NCBI GenBank assembly: GCA_913031405.1
Contig: CAJWCX010000001.1
Location: 1 to 31,242, forward strand
Source of the DNA: an uncultured Flavobacteriales bacterium
GTDB taxonomy: Bacteria; Bacteroidota; Bacteroidia; Flavobacteriales_D; Crocinitomicaceae
Reading direction: 5' to 3'
DNA: 31,242 nucleotides
The notes beneath the pieces are model-generated. The model was not told where the DNA came from, did no database searches, and worked only from the letters and a program-made list of their open reading frames with translations. This document shows positions 1 through 8,825 of this stretch, one piece after another. Positions within the stretch are counted from its first letter, which is position 1. Every line of letters starts with the position of its first letter. Made by a program: the position numbers and the translations under genes.

Positions 1-2153
1 CTGCTTTCAAAATCAAAGACAACATTTCCCCAACGATTGAAAATGATTAGTCTTAGAACAGATAGGTTCTTTGACTCAAGGAAAAACTCTTCATTGGACT
101 CTTCAGTATCTCCATTGGGCGTAAAAACGTTTGGCGCCGTTACAATTGGATCTGGAGGCACGGGGTAAATACATGAACCGTCATCAATAGTCGCTAACTC
201 ATTATAGTTTTCAGCAACAGGGTCCATACATCCACAAATCTCAATTTGGATTTGGACAGTAGTGGAATCCTTACAAAAATCGCCTTGAGAGACAACCAAC
301 TGAGCAATAAAACTAGAAGAGGAAGGAGAGTCGTACGTATAATAAAAAACACCTAATTCATTACTAGAATCGCCAGTTCCATCACCATAGGTGATGTCAT
401 ACGAATCCCCATTCTCACTTGAGGAATAATCAAAAGTGACGGCTAATGGGCCACATCCAGAACTCGGGCTGGCAACCAGGTTAGCTATTGGAGGGTTCAG
501 TAGATCGACAAAAGCGGAATCAGATGTAACGCAAACAGCGTCCTCAACAGTTACGTAATACCATCCTGAGGCCAAATCAATCCAAACAGAAGCTGCGGGG
601 CCCGTCTGTCCCCCTGAACCTGCCCATGAATAATAAACTGTTTGTTGTGGTGTCGTTGTTTCTCCGCTGACCATTGCGGACACATATCCATCAGGTTGAC
701 AGGTTGCGGGACCAACCAAGATAGTATCGATGCTAAGTGTTTGATTCAACGTAATGGTCACTGTGTCTATGGCGCTAAAATCACAATTGTCTGTAGCTTC
801 GACTATAACGTCAAGAGTTCCGTTTTCTGAAATTCCTTGATATATCGAATCCCCTATATCAACTAGGCCGCCTTCAATGTCGAACCATTCATAGGTATAG
901 GGAGCATAGCCCCCTGACGCGGAGGCACCAATAAGAACGCTGTCACTAGCACACAAAATTAGGGTGTCTGATTCGTCGATGTTGATAATTGGACCATCAC
1001 CAATATAAATCACCCCCGAAGAAACAATCGTATCACCACAGATATTTACCAATTCTACCGTTACTGTTACAGATTCAAATCCTTCATTTAATCCATCTTG
1101 AAAAGGAGTAAGAGTAACTATTACAGTATCCTCTCCAGGTAAAAAAACAATAGAATCAGGTATGTTATTGTAGTCCTCTGCCTCAATAGCCACACCGCCT
1201 ACTTCGTAGCTAATAATAAGTGTATCTGCTGTATCACTCTCTGGTCTTGTAAAAATAAAATTCGCATCTGTGCATCCTTCCACTATTGTTGAGTCGCCTG
1301 AAACCGTTGCTACTGAAACATTTACAGCATCAGAAACAAAACTTCCCGCTTGTAGAAAAACTCCTGAATCATATGACTGATCAAAAACATTCGCAATAGC
1401 CAGTTTAATGTGATATATCTCATTACAACTAACCGATGCCGATGCCGCTAACTGCACCGTTGTTCCATCGTACTGTATTGCATCTCCATATGTGGAATTA
1501 GGTGATTCATTAAAAACATAATACGCCGTATTTGTTTCATCACCAACATTATTTATTGTTACAGGAATATTTCCAGGTATTACAGCTATGTTGGCACCCC
1601 CATTTGGATAACCTGCAAGAGCATGTGGGCCATTAATGCCTGGACCCCAAAGAAATAATCCGAATGCATCATTAAAGCTCGATGGGGAAAATTCCGGATA
1701 CTCGTCAGATCCAAATATATAATTAAAACTGACTGTATCTCCCGATGGGACGAAGTCAAACTCTAAAACCACTCCATTGGTTACGTTGCCATTGGCTACA
1801 GCCGATAAGTGCGGGTCAGAGGCAACATTTGATGTAGCAGGTATATTATCCGTATGGCTTCCAGAATTGTTTGGCCCAATAGCTCCCGTGCCATTTCCTG
1901 TTGTTAGAAGCAACCCTGAACCAAAGGGAAATAAAGAGTTTGTATTTGAAAAATAAGTAACATTTGGAACTGGAGATTCAGCCGTTAAAGAATTCCCATT
2001 TATGGTTACATTAAAAGCATTTACCCCTTGTCCTAATAAGACATCATTAACCAACTGAGTTGGAGTCTGAGTATTGGACACAACTATTGACTGTGCTTCA
2101 AAACTGCTTACAATAGCTAAGACAAATATGCTACTTACAATAAAACCTTTCAA
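1..2153 (-). CDS. Secreted modular adhesin-like protein with choice-of-anchor L-type domain and gliding-motility/T9SS C-terminal domain (3' end outside window)
   Basis: An uninterrupted reading frame of 717 codons runs off the left edge; I checked it line by line and found no in-frame stop. The N-terminus is a signal peptide (a Lys, a hydrophobic stretch, then S-F-E-A-Q-S). Residues about 140-185 carry SGSDEYPEFSPSSFNDAFG and LFLWGPG, typical of choice-of-anchor L-like domains. A Calx-beta-like stretch lies near 325-360, a PKD/SprB-like GGYAPYTYEW near 410-420, and a PKD-like domain near 555-640. A cysteine motif CGCMDPVAENYNELATIDDG follows near 645-660. The visible end (NVFTPNGD, then IIFNRWGNVVFD) matches the gliding-motility C-terminal domain used for type IX secretion, so the protein is probably exported to the cell surface. 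The chosen start is TTG, since the nearest in-frame ATG (2180) is followed at once by a TAA. The specific function is unknown; adhesion or gliding is inferred. Confidence 0.85.
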   Translation of the reverse strand, partial: MKGFIVSSIFVLAIVSSFEAQSIVVSNTQTPTQLVNDVLLGQGVNAFNVTINGNSLTAESPVPNVTYFSNTNSLFPFGSGLLLTTGNGTGAIGPNNSGSHTDNIPATSNVASDPHLSAVANGNVTNGVVLEFDFVPSGDTVSFNYIFGSDEYPEFSPSSFNDAFGLFLWGPGINGPHALAGYPNGGANIAVIPGNIPVTINNVGDETNTAYYVFNESPNSTYGDAIQYDGTTVQLAASASVSCNEIYHIKLAIANVFDQSYDSGVFLQAGSFVSDAVNVSVATVSGDSTIVEGCTDANFIFTRPESDTADTLIISYEVGGVAIEAEDYNNIPDSIVFLPGEDTVIVTLTPFQDGLNEGFESVTVTVELVNICGDTIVSSGVIYIGDGPIINIDESDTLILCASDSVLIGASASGGYAPYTYEWFDIEGGLVDIGDSIYQGISENGTLDVIVEATDNCDFSAIDTVTITLNQTLSIDTILVGPATCQPDGYVSAMVSGETTTPQQTVYYSWAGSGGQTGPAASVWIDLASGWYYVTVEDAVCVTSDSAFVDLLNPPIANLVASPSSGCGPLAVTFDYSSSENGDSYDITYGDGTGDSSNELGVFYYTYDSPSSSSFIAQLVVSQGDFCKDSTTVQIQIEICGCMDPVAENYNELATIDDGSCIYPVPPDPIVTAPNVFTPNGDTEESNEEFFLESKNLSVLRLIIFNRWGNVVFDFES

Positions 2154-2287
2154 ATCAGCAATAATTTCAAGTTAATTCATTTTCTGTCATAAAGACTATT
2201 ATGAAGTCCATTAAGTTGCATGCAAAATTAAGCATTTATTAAGTACTTAAAAAAAAGCATTATTTTGGTCGCTAAATTTAGATCAAT
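2154..2287. promoter_or_regulatory. Divergent intergenic promoter region with two perfect palindromes
   Basis: This region separates the leftward adhesin gene from the rightward dipeptidase operon. On the minus strand TAATTTTG (2223-2230) is an exact Bacteroidota -7 box (TAnnTTTG), giving a leader of about 65 nt for the adhesin. On the plus strand TATTTTG at 2261-2267 is one base short of the box and could serve the dipeptidase operon. Two perfect palindromes occur: TTGCATGCAA (2216-2225), overlapping the minus-strand box and start site, and TTAAGTACTTAA (2239-2250), between the two promoters. Two very short open frames on the minus strand, beginning at 2190 (7 codons) and 2180 (2 codons), precede the adhesin start. 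Confidence 0.5.
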
Positions 2288-3676
2288 ATGCACCAAACTC
2301 AAGCCTACATATCCTCAAATAAAAAGCGTTTTTTAGACGAACTTTTAGATCTATTAAGCATTCCATCTATTTCGGCAGATTCATCCTACAATGAGCACGT
2401 TGAGAAATGCGCAAAAAAACTTTCAAAAAACCTAAGGAAAATCGGACTTTCTAATGTCGAGATTTATTCAACTGCAGGACACCCCATTGTTTATGGAGAA
2501 AAAATAATTGACCCTAAACTGCCAACAGTGCTCATTTATGGCCATTATGATGTTCAACCCGCAGACCCTCTAGATTTATGGGATTCTGACCCCTTTAACC
2601 CCGTTATACGAAAAACACAATTACACCCTGAGGGAGCTATTTTTGCAAGAGGGGCTTGCGACGATAAAGGACAAATGTTTATGCATGTTAAAGCTGTTGA
2701 AGCTATGATTGCATCTGAAGAGCTGAAGTGTAATGTGAAATTTATGATTGAAGGTGAAGAAGAGGTTGGAAGTGAGAACCTTGCGATTTTCGTTAAAAAC
2801 CAAAAAGAACTATTAGATGCAGATATTATCCTTGTATCTGATACCGGAATGCTGGCCAATGATGTACCATCAATAACAACAGGTCTTCGCGGCCTAAGCT
2901 ATGTTGAGGTTGAAGTAACGGGGCCAAACAGAGATCTTCACTCCGGACTTTATGGTGGATGTGTAGCAAATCCGATAAATATTCTATGCGACATGATTAG
3001 CCAACTTCAAAATAAAGACCTGAGCATCTCTATTCCGGGTTTTTATGATCAGGTTATCAATCTATCTATGGAAGAAAGAAATGAAATGTCTAAAGCGCCC
3101 TTTTCACATGATGCATATTGCAAGTCAATCGACATCAATGACACCCACGGAGAAAAAGATTTCTCGACAATGGAGAGGGGTTCCATTCGCCCAACTTTAG
3201 ATGTTAATGGAATCTGGGGTGGTTATACAGGAGAAGGTGCAAAAACAGTGATCCCCTCAAAGGCCTATGCAAAAATATCTATGCGACTGGTTCCGAATCA
3301 AGATCCTGAGGAAATCACAAGGCTTTTCTGTGATCACTTTGTTTCCATTGCTCCTGATGGAGTCCGCGTTAGAGTCACCCCTCATCACGGGGGAGAGCCC
3401 GCAGTCACCCCGGTGGATTCAACAGGTTATCAGGCAGCTAGTTATGCCTATGAAAAGTCTTTTGGGAAAAAACCTATTCCAGTTAGAAGTGGCGGAAGTA
3501 TTCCCATTATAGCAATGTTCGAAAAAGAACTAGGTCTGAAGACGGTTCTCATGGGATTTGGTCTGGATAGTGATGCCATACATTCACCCAACGAACATTA
3601 TGGTCTCTTTAATTTTTACAAAGGCATTGAAACTATTCCTTATTTTTTCGAATCATTTTCACAACTATCAAAATAA
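2288..3676 (+). CDS. M20 family metallopeptidase (dipeptidase)
   Basis: This 462-residue protein is a cytosolic-type zinc dipeptidase/carboxypeptidase of the M20 family (no signal peptide). Metal-site motifs appear in the usual order: YGHYDVQP near residue 85, ARGACDDKGQ near 120, the acid-base EGEEEVGSEN near 155, and SDTGM near 184. The dimerisation-domain LHSGLYGG follows near 218, and the last His is in the C-terminal DAIHSPNEH. M20 enzymes cleave small peptides using two zinc ions; the exact substrate cannot be told from sequence. The ATG at 2288 gives the standard family length. It is the first gene of a tight unit: its TAA is followed after one base by the lipoprotein ATG, which in turn overlaps polA. 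Confidence 0.93.
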   Translation: MHQTQAYISSNKKRFLDELLDLLSIPSISADSSYNEHVEKCAKKLSKNLRKIGLSNVEIYSTAGHPIVYGEKIIDPKLPTVLIYGHYDVQPADPLDLWDSDPFNPVIRKTQLHPEGAIFARGACDDKGQMFMHVKAVEAMIASEELKCNVKFMIEGEEEVGSENLAIFVKNQKELLDADIILVSDTGMLANDVPSITTGLRGLSYVEVEVTGPNRDLHSGLYGGCVANPINILCDMISQLQNKDLSISIPGFYDQVINLSMEERNEMSKAPFSHDAYCKSIDINDTHGEKDFSTMERGSIRPTLDVNGIWGGYTGEGAKTVIPSKAYAKISMRLVPNQDPEEITRLFCDHFVSIAPDGVRVRVTPHHGGEPAVTPVDSTGYQAASYAYEKSFGKKPIPVRSGGSIPIIAMFEKELGLKTVLMGFGLDSDAIHSPNEHYGLFNFYKGIETIPYFFESFSQLSK

Positions 3677-3677
3677 T

Positions 3678-4136
3678 ATGAAAACATTTTTATTTGGTTT
3701 CAGTCTCTTTTTTTTGTCCGCCTGCGCCACCATTCAGCAACCGGAAATCGTTTCTTTTAATGGGGTTTCTGATTTCAAAATGTCTTCGGGTAAAATTCTC
3801 TTTACGGTTTCTGCTGATGTGAAGAACCCAAATGGACATAGGTTTAAGCTATTTCCTTCTCAATTAGATGTCATAATTGATGGTAAAAAACTAGGGCAAT
3901 TGAGTAATCCAGACAAACACATTTTGAAAAGAAAGGAAACAAGCAGTGTGTCTGTACCACTTGTTGCCGAAATTGAGAAAGGATCATTACTGCGGTTAAC
4001 AACTCTTGCTTTAAAAGACTCGGTTGAAATTCAGTTTTTTGGTGACATTACGGCAGGATTCAGTATCTTTAAAAAGAAGGTTCCATTTGAAGAATCATTT
4101 AAAACTTCAACGCGCTTTTTAAAATTGAACAACTGA
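3678..4136 (+). CDS. LEA type 2 / WHy-like lipoprotein
   Basis: A 152-residue putative lipoprotein. The N-terminus MKTFLFGFSLFFLSAC is a lipoprotein signal with Cys16 as the lipidated residue. The mature part resembles the LEA14/water-stress-hypersensitivity beta-sandwich: an alternating pattern with VKNPNGHRFKL (the NPN motif typical of LEA-type proteins), a middle IDGKKLG and a conserved V-P-L-V. Members are usually anchored in the outer membrane or periplasm; their role is poorly known. The reading frame is open further upstream, but ATG at 3678 is the sensible start: it places the signal peptide at the N-terminus and lies one base after the dipeptidase stop. The TGA overlaps the polA ATG (TGATG), so translational coupling is likely. 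Confidence 0.85.
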   Translation: MKTFLFGFSLFFLSACATIQQPEIVSFNGVSDFKMSSGKILFTVSADVKNPNGHRFKLFPSQLDVIIDGKKLGQLSNPDKHILKRKETSSVSVPLVAEIEKGSLLRLTTLALKDSVEIQFFGDITAGFSIFKKKVPFEESFKTSTRFLKLNN

Positions 4137-6976
4137 TGCTATCGGCAGATATTGAAAAAAAACTTTTCTTACTTGATGCGTATGCACTAATTTATAGGGC
4201 CTACTTTGCATTCTCAAAAAACCCAAGGATCAATTCAAGAGGAGAAAACACCTCTGCTGCATTTGGTTTTACGAACGTCCTTATAGACATCATAAAAAAT
4301 GAGAAGCCCTCTCATATTGCTGTTGTTTTTGACCCTCCAGGGGGCTCTGTTCAGCGACAAGAGGATTACACTGAATATAAGGCTAATCGAGAGGAAATGC
4401 CTGAAGACATACGCTCTATGATAGCGCCAATAAAAGAGCTAATAAGGGCGTTTAACATTGAAGTTTTGGAAGTTGCTGGCTTTGAAGCAGACGATGTTAT
4501 TGGGTCGCTATCTAAGTATGCAGAAAAAAATGGCTTTACAACCTATATGATGACCCCCGACAAGGATTATGCGCAGCTTGTAAGTGCAAATACATTTATT
4601 TATAAGCCAGGAAGAGGCGGTGCGCCTGCTCAAGTCTTGGGGGTAAAGGAGGTTTGTGAAAAGTTCGAGGTTTCTGACCCCATACAGGTCATTGATATAT
4701 TAGGTCTTTGGGGTGATTCATCAGACAACATTCCCGGAATTCCCGGAATCGGTGAAAAAACATCTAAATTACTTGTTTCAAAGTACGGATCTGTTGAGGG
4801 TTTGATTGCCAACGTCGAAGAACTGAAGGGGAAGCAGAAAGAAAACGTTATTAACTTTCAAGAGCAGGGATTGCTTTCCAAAAAGTTGGCAACCATCATA
4901 ACAGACATTGAACTCGAATTTGACGAGCAAAAACTTTTGCTAAAAGAATTAGATCGAAAAAAAATCAAAGACATCTTTACGGAGTTGGAATTTAGAAACC
5001 TTTCAAAACGTGTTTTGGGTGAAGAACTTGTTGTTAAAACAGGGTCTAATAATGTGGTCGAAACCAAGAAAGAAAACTCCAAGGAAAAAGAAACAGTGCA
5101 ACTGGACTTATTTGGTGCTCAAAGCATGATCGAAGACAGAGATGTTGAGGAGACAGCAAGTTTAAAAACCATTGTTACAGAAAAAGCAAAGTATCATTTG
5201 GTCAACGATGAGGAACAGCTCAAAGAATTAATCCAATTGCTAAACAGGCAAAAAGAAGTTTGCTTTGATACGGAAACCTCCTCGCTTGAGGCAAGAAAAG
5301 CGGAACTTGTCGGGATATCCTTCTCCTTTAAACCAAAAGAGGCTTATTACGTACCCATTTTTGAAAGCAAAACATTAGAAGAAAATAGAATTCAAAGGTT
5401 TAAAGACTTTTTTTTAAACACTTCTATTCTCAAAATTGGGCACAACCTTAAGTACGATATTAAGGTGCTCAATCGCTATGGATTATCCCTCTCTCAGAAT
5501 TGTTTTGATACCATGATTGCTCATTATCTCATTAATCCAGAGGCAAGACAGAGCATGGACTTTTTAGCGGGTTTCTACCTGAATTACAAAACAATATCCA
5601 TTGAGGACTTGATTGGAAAAAAAGGCAAAAATCAAAAAAGCATGAAAGACCTTTCACCTGAAATGGTTTGTGACTATGCTTGCGAGGATGCTGATATTAC
5701 ATTTCAACTTAAACAACATTTTGAAGAAGAAATCAACAAGCCCCATTTAAAAAGCCTGTTTTATGATGTGGAAATGCCCCTTATGTTTGTCCTGAAAAAC
5801 ATGGAAAATGAAGGAATTTCACTTGATAAATCGGCATTAAATACATTTGGAAAAGAGGTTGAAAAAGACCTCATTCGATTGAGCGATGAAATAACAAAAT
5901 TGGCTGGGGTGCCTTTCAATATTGACTCCCCCCGACAGCTTGGAGAGATTCTTTTCGACCGGTTAAAAATTGCCTCGAAAGCAAAAAAAACAAAATCCGG
6001 TCAATATGCAACATCCGAAGACGTTTTAGTTAAGTATCGGAAGCAACATCCCATTGTTGAAAATATTTTAGAATATCGCCAACTCAAAAAACTCAAGAGT
6101 ACTTATATCGACCCACTGCCAGAATTATGTGATGAAACAGATGGAAGAATTCACTCACATTTCATGCAAACCGTTACTGCTACTGGCCGGCTAAGCTCAA
6201 ACAACCCGAATCTTCAAAATATCCCTATTCGTTCTGAAAAAGGAAAAGAGATTCGAAAGGCCTTTGTTCCAAGAGATAAGAACCACCTTTTGATGGCTGC
6301 CGATTACTCTCAAATTGAGCTTAGAATAATTGCTGCCCTGAGTGATGACCAAGCGATGATAAATGCGTTTTCAAAAGGAATAGACATTCATGCGGCAACG
6401 GCTTCAAAAGTCTTTGATACCAGCGTCTCTGAGGTTTCGAGAGAGCAAAGATCACAGGCCAAGGCGGTCAATTTTGGGATCATTTATGGACAATCTGCAT
6501 TTGGCCTTTCTCAAACCCTTGGAATACCGAGAAAAGAAGCAAAAGCGATTATTGATAGCTATTTTGAGCAATACCCTACCATTAAAAAATACATGGAGAA
6601 TGTGGTTGCACAGTCTCGTGATAAAGGTTATGTGGAAACATTACTCAAAAGAAGACGCTATCTACCAGATATAAATAGTACCAATGCCATTGTTCGCGGA
6701 TACGCGGAAAGAAATGCAATTAACGCACCAATTCAAGGATCTGCTGCCGACATTATCAAGCTGGCTATGATCAATGTCCAAAAAGCAATTGAATCAAAAG
6801 GTCTCAAATCTAAAATGATTCTTCAGGTACATGACGAATTGGTATTTGATGTCCTTAAAGAGGAACAATCGGAACTTGAGTTTATTGTCAAGGAAAACAT
6901 GGAGGGCGCTATAGACTTATCGGTTCCTTTGGATATAGAATACAAAGTAGCCGAAAATTGGCTAGAGGCACATTAA
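4136..6976 (+). CDS. polA: DNA polymerase I
   Basis: A full-length family A DNA polymerase (946 residues) for Okazaki-fragment processing and repair. The N-terminal 5'-3' nuclease (about 1-300) shows FLLDAYALIYRAYFAF, FEADDVIGSL and the helix-hairpin-helix GIPGIGEKT. The 3'-5' proofreading domain (about 355-545) keeps all its acidic residues: DTET near 378, NLKYD near 440 and YACEDADIT, so proofreading should be active. The polymerase domain has motif A DYSQIELR near 723, motif B (O-helix) with R, K and F in RSQAKAVNFGIIYG near 775-790, and motif C VHDE near 898. The O-helix residue that discriminates against dideoxynucleotides is Phe, as in E. coli. It is the third gene of the dipeptidase-lipoprotein-polA unit, overlapping the previous stop by one base. 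Confidence 0.98.
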   Translation: MLSADIEKKLFLLDAYALIYRAYFAFSKNPRINSRGENTSAAFGFTNVLIDIIKNEKPSHIAVVFDPPGGSVQRQEDYTEYKANREEMPEDIRSMIAPIKELIRAFNIEVLEVAGFEADDVIGSLSKYAEKNGFTTYMMTPDKDYAQLVSANTFIYKPGRGGAPAQVLGVKEVCEKFEVSDPIQVIDILGLWGDSSDNIPGIPGIGEKTSKLLVSKYGSVEGLIANVEELKGKQKENVINFQEQGLLSKKLATIITDIELEFDEQKLLLKELDRKKIKDIFTELEFRNLSKRVLGEELVVKTGSNNVVETKKENSKEKETVQLDLFGAQSMIEDRDVEETASLKTIVTEKAKYHLVNDEEQLKELIQLLNRQKEVCFDTETSSLEARKAELVGISFSFKPKEAYYVPIFESKTLEENRIQRFKDFFLNTSILKIGHNLKYDIKVLNRYGLSLSQNCFDTMIAHYLINPEARQSMDFLAGFYLNYKTISIEDLIGKKGKNQKSMKDLSPEMVCDYACEDADITFQLKQHFEEEINKPHLKSLFYDVEMPLMFVLKNMENEGISLDKSALNTFGKEVEKDLIRLSDEITKLAGVPFNIDSPRQLGEILFDRLKIASKAKKTKSGQYATSEDVLVKYRKQHPIVENILEYRQLKKLKSTYIDPLPELCDETDGRIHSHFMQTVTATGRLSSNNPNLQNIPIRSEKGKEIRKAFVPRDKNHLLMAADYSQIELRIIAALSDDQAMINAFSKGIDIHAATASKVFDTSVSEVSREQRSQAKAVNFGIIYGQSAFGLSQTLGIPRKEAKAIIDSYFEQYPTIKKYMENVVAQSRDKGYVETLLKRRRYLPDINSTNAIVRGYAERNAINAPIQGSAADIIKLAMINVQKAIESKGLKSKMILQVHDELVFDVLKEEQSELEFIVKENMEGAIDLSVPLDIEYKVAENWLEAH

Positions 6977-7025
6977 GAATATGTTAATCAACCTTAAATA
7001 TACCAACTGACCTCACGAATAGTTG

Positions 7026-7033
7026 TATCTTTG
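7026..7033 (+). promoter_or_regulatory. Bacteroidota -7 box upstream of rseP
   Basis: TATCTTTG is an exact TAnnTTTG match ending 19 nt before the rseP ATG. A start site about 4 nt downstream would give a leader of roughly 15 nt. No good -33 TTG is present at the usual distance, so strength is uncertain. Confidence 0.55.
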
Positions 7034-7052
7034 TGTTTCAATTTTTTAAAAA

Positions 7053-8474
7053 ATGGACATTTGGATTAAGGCGGCACAGCTATTTTTATCTCTCGCTATT
7101 CTTGTTACCCTTCACGAACTAGGGCACTTTATTCCTGCTAAGTTATTTAAAACCAGGATTGAAAAGTTTTATCTTTTTTTTAACCCTTGGTTTTCGCTCT
7201 TTCGCTACAAACGAGTAAATGGGAAAAAGAAATATGTTTGGATTACGAAAGAATCCCCTGAAGATTGGAAAGAAGACGAGAAAACAACCGAGTGGGGTCT
7301 TGGCTGGCTTCCTTTAGGTGGTTATGTGAAAATAGCAGGAATGATAGACGAATCCATGGACAAAGAGCAGATGGAAAAACCGCCTGAGCCTTGGGAGTTC
7401 AGATCAAAGCCTGCTTGGCAAAGACTCATTATTATGATTGGCGGAGTTACTGTCAATCTGATTTTAGGTTTCTTTATTTACACCATGGTTCTATTTACTT
7501 GGGGACAGGTTCAAATTGATACCGAAAAAATGACTCATGGCGCAAGTATACACCCTTATCTTGGCGATAAGTACGGGCTGTATTCCGGCGATGTTATTCT
7601 AAAGGTGGACGGGGAAGAAGCTCCCCATTTAGATGAGTTGAATAAAATCATTATGCTCCGAGATATTTCTAATATCACCGTGAGGCATGAAGATGGGAAA
7701 ATTGAAACCGTAAACCTGCCTAAAGATATTGGCTCAGAACTCTTCCGAGCCGGAGCATTTCCTGCATTCGGGATGAGAATGAAAAATGCATCCGTTCAAA
7801 GTGTTGGGTCTGGATCGGGGGCGGAGAAAGCAGGCATCTTACCTGAAGACGTCCTTTACTCTGTAAACCAAAAAGACGTGACTTATTTTGATCAAATTCA
7901 ATCCTTACTATACAGCAATAAAGGAGACTCTGTTGACCTGTGTGTTCTAAGAAAGGTAGGCGGTGCGAATTTAGATACCGTGACTCTTCGTTCGGCTGTT
8001 GATAAGGATGGTAAAATTGGTTTTGGAGTAGGAATGGGATCCATTGAAGATTCCTCAGCGGTGACAACAATAAAATATGGTTTTTTAGAAAGCATTGTTA
8101 AGGGCACTCAGTATGGGATGAACACCTTATCCGATTATGTCGCTCAATTCAAATTTATTTTTACTAAAAAAGGGGCTGGTTCAATTGGCGGTTTTGCTGC
8201 AATTGGAAATATGTTTCCGCCTGTGTGGGATTGGCAAGCATTTTGGTTAAACACAGCATTGTTATCTATTATTTTGGCCTTTATGAATATTTTACCCATT
8301 CCCGCTTTAGATGGTGGTCATGTCGTATTTTTAGTTTATGAAATGGTCACTGGTAAAGAGGCTCCGCAGCGTGTTTTAGAGATTGCTCAATACGTGGGGA
8401 TTTTCCTTTTGTTGGGACTCATGATTTATGCGAATGGAAACGATTTAATTCGTTGGATTAATGGTGCTTTTTAA
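7053..8474 (+). CDS. rseP: RseP-type site-2 intramembrane metalloprotease with PDZ domains
   Basis: A 473-residue member of the M50/RseP family, which cuts membrane-embedded substrates such as anti-sigma factors and leftover signal peptides. The zinc motif HELGH is at residues 21-25 in the first membrane helix. The third metal ligand lies in NILPIPALDGGH near the C-terminus (about 415-427). Between them are a conserved LPLGGYVKIAGM loop, a second helix near 128-148 and two PDZ domains, recognisable by YSGDVILKVDGEEA and AGILPEDVLYSVN. The final helix is near 445-463. The periplasmic part is somewhat larger than in E. coli RseP (450 residues), with an acidic insertion around residues 65-110. 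The gene stands alone with its own -7 box. Confidence 0.95.
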   Translation: MDIWIKAAQLFLSLAILVTLHELGHFIPAKLFKTRIEKFYLFFNPWFSLFRYKRVNGKKKYVWITKESPEDWKEDEKTTEWGLGWLPLGGYVKIAGMIDESMDKEQMEKPPEPWEFRSKPAWQRLIIMIGGVTVNLILGFFIYTMVLFTWGQVQIDTEKMTHGASIHPYLGDKYGLYSGDVILKVDGEEAPHLDELNKIIMLRDISNITVRHEDGKIETVNLPKDIGSELFRAGAFPAFGMRMKNASVQSVGSGSGAEKAGILPEDVLYSVNQKDVTYFDQIQSLLYSNKGDSVDLCVLRKVGGANLDTVTLRSAVDKDGKIGFGVGMGSIEDSSAVTTIKYGFLESIVKGTQYGMNTLSDYVAQFKFIFTKKGAGSIGGFAAIGNMFPPVWDWQAFWLNTALLSIILAFMNILPIPALDGGHVVFLVYEMVTGKEAPQRVLEIAQYVGIFLLLGLMIYANGNDLIRWINGAF

Positions 8475-8512
8475 ATCAAATCATTTTTTGTTTCTTTACA
8501 AAAATTTGCACA

Positions 8513-8734
8513 ATGAATACTAGAAATAACAAACCTATCTTTTTGTTCTCGATGATTTCTGCGGGATTTATCCTTTTTTCTTGTGGAGCGCCAGGGGCTT
8601 GTGAATGCAAGAAAAACGCTGGCCTAGGCAGCAAAGCTGATTCAACTACGACCAATGAATGTAAGGATGCTTTTGAGGCCCTTTCTAGAGAAGAAAAAAA
8701 CGAGTATAAAGAAGAGTATACAGCTTGTAAATAA
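8513..8734 (+). CDS. Small cysteine-containing lipoprotein, unknown function
   Basis: A 73-residue protein with a basic N-terminus, a hydrophobic segment and lipobox LFSC, giving Cys24 as the lipidated residue. The mature peptide is only about 50 residues. It contains four further cysteines (a CxC pair at 30 and 32, one near 50, and one next to the C-terminus at 72), enough for two disulfides or a metal site. The C-terminal half is charged and probably helical (SREEKNEYKEEY). I do not recognise a family. It lies 38 nt after rseP and about 90 nt before paaZ. An antisense frame over the same bases lacks any recognisable feature and was not chosen. Confidence 0.65.
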   Translation: MNTRNNKPIFLFSMISAGFILFSCGAPGACECKKNAGLGSKADSTTTNECKDAFEALSREEKNEYKEEYTACK

Positions 8735-8773
8735 GCAATCATAAACAATTCTTTTTTCTTTTCCTATCACATT

Positions 8774-8804
8774 TTGTGACTGTCTAATAACTTGGTTATC
8801 TTTA
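8774..8804 (+). promoter_or_regulatory. Possible promoter of the PaaZ-like gene
   Basis: TTG at 8774-8776 and TATCTTTA at 8797-8804 have the 20-nt spacing expected of Bacteroidota promoters; the -7 box differs from TAnnTTTG only in its last base. It would give a leader of about 18 nt before the ATG at 8826. Confidence 0.4.
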
Positions 8805-8825
8805 GACGTTTTCAATTAATTATTC

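Noticed and set aside
642..830. Plus-strand frame of 62 codons inside the adhesin region
   Set aside because: It lies fully within the 717-codon minus-strand frame, which carries recognisable domains throughout; the plus frame is low in any family signal.
1..2153. Possible frameshift or pseudogene in the adhesin, since it has no ATG start
   Set aside because: The frame is open without any stop from 2153 to the window edge and all domains are in the same frame.
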